Shown in pieces: positions 45,174 to 51,732 of a stretch of 51,732 nucleotides of DNA; positions within the stretch are counted from its first letter, which is position 1; every line of letters begins with the position of its first letter. Origin of the DNA: Aureispira sp. CCB-QB1. Its GTDB lineage: Bacteria > Bacteroidota > Bacteroidia > Chitinophagales > Saprospiraceae. Below the pieces are notes generated by a model. It did no database searches. It saw nothing but the letters and a program-made list of their open reading frames with translations, and was not told where the DNA came from. The translations under genes and the position numbers were made by a program. The stretch covers positions 1 through 51,732 of the forward strand of contig NZ_JHBV01000012.1 of the NCBI RefSeq assembly GCF_000724545.1. Reading direction: 5' to 3'.

Positions 45174-45431
45174 TTACTCCTCTTCTTCTTCCGTTTCAGG
45201 TGCTGTCAAGGTTTTCAAAGCCATTGATACAAAACGGATAATATAGATTCCAACAAAAGAAGTTAGATATCCTATTAAATATAACCAAAAGATATAGTTC
45301 TTTCGAATCTCTGGTAAATTAATTATTTCATTTGTCGTTCCGAAAAACCACAAAAACACAATCCCTAATGGAATAGCTGCAATTAGACCAACAAACAGCC
45401 AAATAAATTCTCGGGCAATTACCTTTCCCAT
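45174..45431 (-). CDS. Small membrane protein with two helices
   Basis: 85 residues. Two hydrophobic helices (about 9-30, WLFVGLIAAIPLGIVFLWFF, and 47-70, IFWLYLIGYLTSFVGIYIIR) with a short loop, ending in an acidic tail (TAPETEEEEE). No family recognised. It lies between the GH18-like gene and the injection-system operon on the same strand and could belong to either; it might anchor or regulate the envelope proteins encoded beside it (inference). Confidence 0.65.
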   Translation of the reverse strand: MGKVIAREFIWLFVGLIAAIPLGIVFLWFFGTTNEIINLPEIRKNYIFWLYLIGYLTSFVGIYIIRFVSMALKTLTAPETEEEEE

Positions 45432-45554
45432 TGTTATCCTTTTTTATTTAAAAATAGTGGTTCTTTTCTCGACTTGATCGATTTCAAAGTTTTTTCTCAA
45501 CACGCTCGGTAATTCGTATTCTGAAAAACAAACTCCTTGTGTTTTTGCAATGTA

Positions 45555-47732
45555 CTAAGGCAACTCCTTGTGTTTATTGGCTACCAAATTGGACGCCACC
45601 CAAGTCAATAGTAATCCCAAGCCTGTTCCTATAGCAAACGTAATCATTCTATTTTGGAACCACCCCAACCAATTTCCAACTACTAACAGTACAATTGTAA
45701 AGACAACTAGATAAAAAATTCGAAAGGCACCACTATAAAACAATACATCTCGCACCTTCCAATCCAATACTGAGAAACAGAAACTAATACAGATGAAAAT
45801 GGTGATCAAAAATAAGGTGGCAAAAATGAGATGACTAAATCGCTTCAATAAGTATTGAATGGTATAATTAATTTTATTTTCTTTATCAACACTTATTCTT
45901 GTATACTTCCCTTTTTTGTGGTTCCAAACTTTTCTTTTAACAAAGCTTTCTTCTATTGTAGACCACAAATCTGTGTGCGCATAATCTGCTCCCAAAGCCC
46001 ACAGACCAACTCCCCCCATTCCTTGGTCAACTGCAAAATCAAACTTTCGCCCCAACGAGGTAGAATTATCAAAATAAATCTTGTAGACTCCTCCTAGTGT
46101 ATCTCGAACGGTTGCTTCCATAGAATGCGTCCCTTTGTCATAGTCGATACTGGCTCTACCTTTTTCTGCCAAGCGCAAGATTTCGCTGTAAGGCATATAA
46201 CCTTCAAAATCTTTTTTGCCTGCTCTATCTTTGTACCAAACGGCTCCATGATAAGGCAATCCCAAAACCAAACTACCAATATGATCGTAGCCAATTTTTG
46301 CTTTAAAAAGCTCAATCATTTTATTCAAATCCATTTGTTGGGAATCTACTTCTGCTCGAATGGCAATATTCTTAAAAAGATCCAACTCTTTAAAGACCAA
46401 TGTATCTCGCTTGGGCTTAAAAATAAAGAAGCCAACATTTTCATTATCTTTAGCCGCTTTTGAATATTGCGACAACATCCCTACACAATTCGTTTTTCTC
46501 AACAAACGATTAATTTGATAATCTTGCCACAAAGGGCGACCATCCATATCTTTTGTAATTTTGATTGTGTTTAGAATATCGGTAATATCATATGGCTCAT
46601 ATTCTAGATTTTGATAAGTGCGTTGGATGTAGTAATTCAACGAATCTCTCAATCGACTTTCATATACTTCATCATGCTCCAAAACGACGTCTGTAATATC
46701 ATAAGGAACAGCCAATAATTCATCTAAGGTAGTGTACAGTTTATACAAACATACTGTTCCTCTAATAGAAGCATCATAGTCCGTCAATGGCGTCAAAGGA
46801 CCTTCGTGCAATTGTGTTGGCTGAATGTGAAAATTAAAACTATTGATGACAAATAAATCAATCCATGGCTTTAATTGAGGCAAATCATATACATTATCAC
46901 GATCATACAAAGGCACAGACATACTAATTACATAGTCGTTGTTATCTTCTCTAATAGCAAAAGAAAGCTCCTTAACAAAGTCCATGAAATTCGCTTTCTG
47001 TGTAATTGGAACATCTTCAAAGTTCAAATCAATTCCATCCGCTCCAGAGCGTAACAAAATACTTTTTAAACTATCTATTAAATTGCGCTGAACATCTGGC
47101 TCACTAGTAAAAAATATTTCATTATTGCTATACCCTCTATTGCTTACTGTCAATAACACTTTGCAAGTATCTAAATGAGCGGTCATAATCAAATCGCTAC
47201 TCATTAGTTCTTCAATTGCCTCAAAGCTAGTGTAACCTCCTGTAAATGGATTAACTTCATAGCCAAAGTAAGCCAAATGCGTTAACAACCTATAGTTATA
47301 AGTCTTGTAAGTATCCCCTTTCCAGTAAGGATGCCAGCCCATTACCGTTAAGTTTTGTTTGGGAAGTATTTTATTGTTACTTCTATAAAAGACGCCTCTT
47401 TTATTTCTCCAATCTGAGTTTTCAAGACTAGTATTATAAGGCTCATAACGACTATCCAAAGCCTTGTCAATGCGTGTTTGTTCTATGTTGGTAGGCAATT
47501 CCCACCATTCGTAAGCAAGCATCAACAAGCGGTGCTCATTAATTTTGTGATCTACACGTTCCTGTATGGGTGGTGTCGCTTTTAAAACCTGTCTTTTTTC
47601 TAGCTGAACTCGTTCGATAGAGTCTAGTTCATCTCCCCATAATTGTCCCCAAAGGCTAGTTTGACAACAACAAAGGAACAATGTCCAAAGCAGCAGTTGT
47701 GCTGAAAAATGAGATATTATTGATTGTTTCAT
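45555..47732 (-). CDS. Exported GH18-fold protein with C-terminal membrane helices (A)
   Basis: 725 residues. A signal peptide (about 1-30, LLLWTLFLCCCQTSLWGQ) precedes a GH18 (chitinase/YaaH-like) domain from about 128: MGWHPYWKGDTYKTYNYRLL, then the catalytic strand GADGIDLNFEDV with Asp232, Asp235, Asn237 and Glu239. The usual Asp two residues before the catalytic Glu is Asn. A ~170-residue insertion (about 330-500) interrupts the barrel relative to the neighbour at 47785. The domain resumes at LVLGLPYHGAVWYKD and ends near MGGVGLWALGADYAHTDLW. Three helices follow (about 635-715). The topology puts the barrel in the periplasm, tethered to the membrane. Substrate, perhaps peptidoglycan or another GlcNAc polymer, is inferred. 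Confidence 0.8.
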   Translation of the reverse strand: MKQSIISHFSAQLLLWTLFLCCCQTSLWGQLWGDELDSIERVQLEKRQVLKATPPIQERVDHKINEHRLLMLAYEWWELPTNIEQTRIDKALDSRYEPYNTSLENSDWRNKRGVFYRSNNKILPKQNLTVMGWHPYWKGDTYKTYNYRLLTHLAYFGYEVNPFTGGYTSFEAIEELMSSDLIMTAHLDTCKVLLTVSNRGYSNNEIFFTSEPDVQRNLIDSLKSILLRSGADGIDLNFEDVPITQKANFMDFVKELSFAIREDNNDYVISMSVPLYDRDNVYDLPQLKPWIDLFVINSFNFHIQPTQLHEGPLTPLTDYDASIRGTVCLYKLYTTLDELLAVPYDITDVVLEHDEVYESRLRDSLNYYIQRTYQNLEYEPYDITDILNTIKITKDMDGRPLWQDYQINRLLRKTNCVGMLSQYSKAAKDNENVGFFIFKPKRDTLVFKELDLFKNIAIRAEVDSQQMDLNKMIELFKAKIGYDHIGSLVLGLPYHGAVWYKDRAGKKDFEGYMPYSEILRLAEKGRASIDYDKGTHSMEATVRDTLGGVYKIYFDNSTSLGRKFDFAVDQGMGGVGLWALGADYAHTDLWSTIEESFVKRKVWNHKKGKYTRISVDKENKINYTIQYLLKRFSHLIFATLFLITIFICISFCFSVLDWKVRDVLFYSGAFRIFYLVVFTIVLLVVGNWLGWFQNRMITFAIGTGLGLLLTWVASNLVANKHKELP

Positions 47733-47784
47733 ATTCGGTATTAATATAGTATGGGCTTCTATGTGCTAGCCTCAATTCGACTAA

Positions 47785-49647
47785 TTAGGGAGTTAATGAC
47801 TTTTTTTGAGAAACATACTTCCAACCTGCCCAACTCACAATCGCCCCAAAAATCACTCCTACAAGTAATGGTATGGTTGTGCCTTCAAATAAGCCCATAT
47901 AGCCTCCAACAAGCAACATTAAAAAGGTAAAGAACAGCATATATCCAATTCTAAATCGTCCATTGTCAAACAACGCTTGACGAACTTGGCGATTAAATAG
48001 TGCCGCACACAAGCCAATAGCCAGAAAAATAGCTAGATAGAGCAATACAACCAATGCATAAATAGAATTTTGGCGAAAAGTATTGCTTTTTTCATAGACC
48101 TCTGCCAACTTTTCGTTTTGTGGTTCAACGATTTCCATAAACTCATTAGAAAGCATCGTTTCCAAATGCTGAAACCCTGCGTCATTACCTAAAAACTGAA
48201 TTCCAACACCGCCTAATCTTGCATCCATCAAATAGCGATATTTTTTCTGAAGACTCAAACTATCATCAAAATAGATTGTTACATCAGCAGGGATGTCTCC
48301 AAGTGCCGTATCGACTCCATAATAATCATAATAACTAAACACATATGAAGTTTGTATGCTATCGTACCGCAATCTTGCCCCTGGAAATTTTTGGTAGTTG
48401 TCAATTTGCATCACAAATTCAAATTGGAGGTCATTATAAGTAATGGCTTGCATATCCAATATCTCTTCTGTGATTCCGTCCGTTACCCATCGTGTTCCAT
48501 AATACGGTAGTGCCAAAATTAAACGAGCACTATATATGGGTCCTAAGTCGGCAATATATCGATCAACAGCTGTTCTCAAATCGGGTGCAGAAGTTAATGG
48601 ACTATAATTTAGTGGTGCCGTTGGCATCTTTTTCAACCCATTTGGTGTCTCTTGAAAGTCAAATCCTTTGACAACAAAAATATCGACAAAATTTTGTAGC
48701 TCTGCTACGTTATAAACATTATCAGGATCATAAGCAGGCACACTCAAAAATACAAAACTAGTATCTCCTCTAGCCCCTGTTAAAGTTGTTGATAATATTC
48801 GTATAAATTTAGAAAATTCATCTTTTGTATTGGCATTGACTCCTTCAAAATTTATTTCAATTCCATCTGCATTCGTAGAATCTAAAATAAAAAGAATAGA
48901 ATCCATGAATCGTTGTTGTGCAGGAATGTTTTGACTCAAAAAGCGGGTAACATTTTGTTCTCCATGGCAACTTACTGACAATAATGCGCTACAATTTTTG
49001 TCATGAGCCGTACGAACAAATTCTCCTGTCATAAAACTAGTCATTGCCGCAGGATTCTGTGGCGCACCACTTTCAGGGTTGATGTCGTAAGAATAATAAG
49101 CAACTACATTAAACATATCATAATCGTAGCCCTTGTAAATATCTCCCAACCAATAAGGATGCCAGCCAAAAATGATCATAGGGCGACTATCATCCCAAAT
49201 ATTTTTAGTAACTCGAAAGTATTTTCGGTCGATATTATTCAAAGAATCTTGTATTGCCTTTAGTTTGGCTCTAGCTAGCAACTCTGCATCACTAGGCATT
49301 GTTGTCCACTCTCCAAATAACTCAACATAACGACTTCTATTCGTATTATCGGTTAAACTCTCTCTTGTTTCTTTGTCTTCTATTAATTCATCCAATGTTG
49401 CTTCCGAACCTGGACCAATTCCGGGCTTCCCTCCCTTTAATGAATTTTTTAACGCTCTTTTGGTAGAATTGACTTGAACTCTTCCTGTCGATTTTAATTC
49501 ACTTATTTTCTCTGCTGTTTTACGTTTTGCTGCATTTTTAACTCTATTTTGAATTTTTTGTGCAGGAATCGGTTCTACATAAAAGAGCAATAACATTAGT
49601 ACACTAAGGACACAGCTCAAATAATATGTTGCAGTATTATGTTTCAC
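47785..49647 (-). CDS. Exported GH18-fold protein with C-terminal membrane helices (B)
   Basis: 620 residues starting at GTG (49647); no upstream in-frame start exists. A signal peptide (LSCVLSVLMLLLFYVEPIPA) is followed by a basic Ala/Lys-rich stretch. The GH18 domain starts at about 158 (IIFGWHPYWLGDIYKGYDYD) and has the catalytic strand NADGIEINFEGV with Asp261, Glu264, Asn266 and Glu268, again Asn in place of the Asp beside the acid Glu. RLILALPYYGTRWVTDG and LGGVGIQFLGNDAGFQHLE close the barrel. Three hydrophobic segments (about 525-612) follow. It is 52 nt upstream of paralogue A; they are co-transcribed and colinear except for A's insertion. Confidence 0.8.
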   Translation of the reverse strand: MKHNTATYYLSCVLSVLMLLLFYVEPIPAQKIQNRVKNAAKRKTAEKISELKSTGRVQVNSTKRALKNSLKGGKPGIGPGSEATLDELIEDKETRESLTDNTNRSRYVELFGEWTTMPSDAELLARAKLKAIQDSLNNIDRKYFRVTKNIWDDSRPMIIFGWHPYWLGDIYKGYDYDMFNVVAYYSYDINPESGAPQNPAAMTSFMTGEFVRTAHDKNCSALLSVSCHGEQNVTRFLSQNIPAQQRFMDSILFILDSTNADGIEINFEGVNANTKDEFSKFIRILSTTLTGARGDTSFVFLSVPAYDPDNVYNVAELQNFVDIFVVKGFDFQETPNGLKKMPTAPLNYSPLTSAPDLRTAVDRYIADLGPIYSARLILALPYYGTRWVTDGITEEILDMQAITYNDLQFEFVMQIDNYQKFPGARLRYDSIQTSYVFSYYDYYGVDTALGDIPADVTIYFDDSLSLQKKYRYLMDARLGGVGIQFLGNDAGFQHLETMLSNEFMEIVEPQNEKLAEVYEKSNTFRQNSIYALVVLLYLAIFLAIGLCAALFNRQVRQALFDNGRFRIGYMLFFTFLMLLVGGYMGLFEGTTIPLLVGVIFGAIVSWAGWKYVSQKKSLTP

Positions 49648-49716
49648 ATCGTATTTTTTAAATGAATACTCTTTGGGATTAATTGTTAAAAAGAAATCAA
49701 GCGTTATGGCAACATT

Positions 49717-50754
49717 TTACCCCTCCTCTGGCGCCAATACTTCTAGGGTCTTTTCTCTAAAAATTTCTTGGACTCGTTCCCTTATAATGTATTCGTTGTA
49801 ATAAATTCTATCCAATTTAAATTTAGCAAATTTAACGTATACTGGCACTCCTGTTGTTGTATTAAAATTGCGAATACTCAACAACAACTCTCTATATTTA
49901 CTAGCACTACTAATTGGAATTCTACCAAAGAAATCTGCTCGTTTATCCTTACGAGTTAATCTCGGTTTTTTATCGGTATTATTATACTTTTCAGGATTCA
50001 TAAACTTGAACATAACATCTCTAGAGATAGATGATGAGCTAAACGGGAGCAAATCTGTTATGCCCAAGCCGTACGCCATTAAAGGTTCATTAATCCCCGC
50101 AATACTCCAACTTGGAGGAGGACTATTTTTGAGTTTGTTATACGCAGCAATCGATTCGCTTCCTATTCCAATCCAATAAGCAGCATATTGATATTCTGTA
50201 TTTTCGTCTTTTAATAGCTCTTCAAAAATAATAGAATCACTAACAGCACTATAATTCATAGCAGGACTCAATACAAATTCATATTCTGCCAAATCAGGCA
50301 CTGGAATAGTATCGTCTCTATATTGTTTGATGGTATCTCTAAAAGAAGAAAAAATAACATCATCTAAAATGATGGTATCTTTATTGACTGTACTACGTTG
50401 TTTATAAATTTTTATATCTAATTCTTTTTTGCTAATATCACTATTAACAAAATGAAATACATAGGTACCAGATTGAGCCACTCGAATTCTTTCACGATCT
50501 AGCTTCACTAGTTTTTTATTAACATACTGAAAATTAGAACCAGGAATATCAATTACTAGCTTTCCTAGTTTTCCTTTCATTGGTGTAACAGTCACAATAA
50601 GCTCCTCTCCTGTTTTTACATCAAATGTCTTATTCAATGTTTGAAAAGCGCCAATTTGTTCCAAATTATTGAATAGCTCTACTTTGTCTTGAGCTAGTGA
50701 CTCAGTTGATAAACAAAGGCAGTAAAAACAAAAGAGCATTAGGGTACATCTCAT
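49717..50754 (-). CDS. Exported protein of unknown function
   Basis: 345 residues with a signal peptide (LMLFCFYCLCLSTESLAQ, cleavage after Ala-Gln). The first ~125 residues look like a beta-sandwich (GEELIVTVTPMKGKLGKLVI; GTYVFHFVNSDISKKELDIK). The second half is mixed (AYWIGIGSESIAAYNKLKNS; FGRIPISSASKYRELLLSI) and ends in a charged helix. I do not recognise a family. It is 69 nt upstream of the GH18-like gene B on the same strand, so probably the first gene of an envelope operon with A and B. Confidence 0.65.
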   Translation of the reverse strand: MRCTLMLFCFYCLCLSTESLAQDKVELFNNLEQIGAFQTLNKTFDVKTGEELIVTVTPMKGKLGKLVIDIPGSNFQYVNKKLVKLDRERIRVAQSGTYVFHFVNSDISKKELDIKIYKQRSTVNKDTIILDDVIFSSFRDTIKQYRDDTIPVPDLAEYEFVLSPAMNYSAVSDSIIFEELLKDENTEYQYAAYWIGIGSESIAAYNKLKNSPPPSWSIAGINEPLMAYGLGITDLLPFSSSSISRDVMFKFMNPEKYNNTDKKPRLTRKDKRADFFGRIPISSASKYRELLLSIRNFNTTTGVPVYVKFAKFKLDRIYYNEYIIRERVQEIFREKTLEVLAPEEG

Positions 50755-51242
50755 AACAGTTTACAATATCTTGGGCACACCGTTTTAATAATAATAATAG
50801 TTATATCTTCTATAGAATCTTCGATAAAGTTGTGGTTCTTGCTCACAGAAGCGTGTTGTGCAGTGTCGCTTTGTGGTGGCTTATTAACTCTTGCTAAAGC
50901 TAGCTACGAATGAACTATCTCTTTTAGGTAGACCAAATTATCTACTAAAATCACATTAACACAATTCAAAACCTATTAAGCTCTAAAAATCAGCAAGCTA
51001 CAAGATAAAAAAATGAGTCAACATAAAATAATTTTGTATATTTTAATTCTTTTTTTTTCATAAGTATTTTGTTTGTGTTTACTCTAGAAAGAGCCATCTA
51101 CCCGACTTATACAAATTGTACAAGAGACAATACTTATAAGTATCATGAACAAATCATTGAACTACTAAAAGATTAGATATACACCAATTTAATTCTTTTT
51201 TTGAAAAAGAATAAATAATATTCAAGTTTATATTGCAAAATA
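50755..51242. other. Intergenic region, AT-rich
   Basis: Nearly 500 bases between the exported-protein gene and the terminator of the LysM gene. No coding frame or RNA gene was recognised. It must hold the promoter of the envelope operon, but no convincing TTG/TAnnTTTG pair was placed. Confidence 0.4.
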
Positions 51243-51272
51243 AAAAAGAGGCATCACAAGACACCTCTTTTT
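51243..51272 (-). terminator. Terminator of the LysM-protein gene
   Basis: GAGGCATC (51248-51255) pairs with GACACCTC (51260-51267) with two G-T wobbles around a 4-nt loop; the A-run on the left gives a T-run on the minus strand. It lies about 65 nt after the stop codon. Confidence 0.75.
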
Positions 51273-51336
51273 CACATTAAGATATGTTTAATTTTTGTTG
51301 AATAACTTGCACGTTGAAGCTTGTCAAGGCATCCAT

Positions 51337-51732
51337 CTACTTCTTTCTAATTTTCAACTCCATTCCTTTTCTAAGGATAGTTTGAGTAGAGATATTATTC
51401 AAAGTTTGGAGATCACTTACCGAAACATTATATTTTGCAGCAATTTGCAATATTGTTTCACCATTTTTGACTTGGTGATACTGATAGGTTTTTCCCAATT
51501 GCGCATTTTCAGCAGCTAATTTTGCCTCCAACTTCGCTTGACGTTCTGCTGCTGCTTTTGCTTTCATTTCTGCTTCCAACTTCGCTTGGCGTTCTGCCGC
51601 CGCTTTTGCTTTCATTTCTGCTTCCAACTTCGCTTGACGTTCTGCTGCCGCTTTTGCTTTCATTTCTGCTTCCAACTTCGCTTGACGTTCTGCTGCCGCT
51701 TTTGCTTTCATTTCTGCTTCCAACTTCGCTAC
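51337..51732 (-). CDS. LysM-domain protein with Ala/Lys/Glu coiled repeats (partial, C-terminus only)
   Basis: The frame is open to the right edge, so the N-terminus is missing; about 131 residues are visible. The visible part begins with four and a half copies of a 16-residue repeat KLEAEMKAKAAAERQA, a heptad-like charged helix. After LAAENAQLGKTY comes a C-terminal LysM module (YHQVKNGETILQIAAKYNVS; VSDLQTLNNISTQTILRKGM; ELKIRKK), which binds N-acetylglucosamine polymers such as peptidoglycan. The repeat would act as a rigid spacer. It is probably a cell-wall-bound envelope protein. Confidence 0.82.
   Translation of the reverse strand, partial: VAKLEAEMKAKAAAERQAKLEAEMKAKAAAERQAKLEAEMKAKAAAERQAKLEAEMKAKAAAERQAKLEAKLAAENAQLGKTYQYHQVKNGETILQIAAKYNVSVSDLQTLNNISTQTILRKGMELKIRKK
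51527..51732. repeat. 48-bp tandem repeat inside the LysM-protein gene
   Basis: Copies start at 51527, 51575, 51623 and 51671, with a partial one from 51719 into the edge. They differ at only a few positions and keep the reading frame, so copy number can vary without breaking the protein. Confidence 0.92.

Noticed and set aside
50755-51336. tRNA or small RNA gene
   Set aside because: Short GC-richer patches near 50850-50890 do not fold into a cloverleaf and have no TTCGA-type T-arm that I can see.

Overview
The window looks like a chromosomal segment of a Bacteroidota bacterium, most likely a Saprospiria-type marine or gliding organism (Aureispira or Saprospira relatives are my guess). The grounds are low GC, a SprB-repeat adhesin, a darA/flexirubin-type lipid-resorcinol gene set, a DUF4255/DUF5908-type contractile injection system (eCIS), and promoters of the TTG-N19-TAnnTTTG kind. 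No rRNA, tRNA, CRISPR array, IS transposase or integrase was seen.

Left part (1-8283). The end of a secreted SprB-repeat adhesin runs off the left edge. Two paralogous two-gene operons follow. Each pairs an ECF sigma factor with an overlapping gene for an unusual membrane protein that has tandem N-terminal Trp-motif repeats, one membrane segment, a low-complexity linker and a C-terminal beta-barrel-like domain. A lipoprotein gene sits between the operons, and a convergent membrane/MORN-type repeat gene follows.

Middle left (8284-13600). Cobalamin-dependent methionine synthase (metH) has a striking 18-bp-arm hairpin just upstream. Two small exported lipocalin-like proteins follow, and the stretch ends in a strong bidirectional terminator.

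Biosynthetic cluster (13602-26125, minus strand). It holds a DarA-like condensing enzyme, a flavin-dependent halogenase-like oxidoreductase, a DUF1702 protein, a KAS III (DarB-like), a BtrH-like acyltransferase, an ABC exporter pair, an acyl carrier protein, a KAS II and a Cys-less KAS partner (chain-length-factor-like). Together they suggest a dialkylresorcinol/flexirubin-like or related polyketide, possibly halogenated and exported. The KAS II/CLF pair is separated from the rest by a 438-bp repeat-bearing intergenic element.

Contractile injection system (26209-45052, minus strand). In order of transcription: DUF4255 cap/terminator protein, an unknown 375-aa protein, sheath, tube 1, tube 2 (with an odd glycine-zipper tail), a third tube-like protein, DUF5908, VgrG-like spike, PAAR tip, then a cassette (unknown ~756-aa protein plus three small exported paralogues) bracketed by terminators, then CIS-tube/LysM adaptor, gp25, a 1272-aa baseplate J-like protein and a fibre-like protein. 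No AAA+ ATPase and no tape-measure gene is in the window. The bracketed cassette is the best candidate for undescribed biology here.

Right part (45174-51732, minus strand). A small two-helix membrane protein, two large exported GH18-fold proteins with C-terminal membrane helices and a Asp-to-Asn change in the catalytic motif, an exported protein of unknown function, and a LysM protein with 48-bp tandem repeats cut by the window edge. These cell-envelope proteins lie immediately upstream of the CIS and could work with it, but that is inference only.
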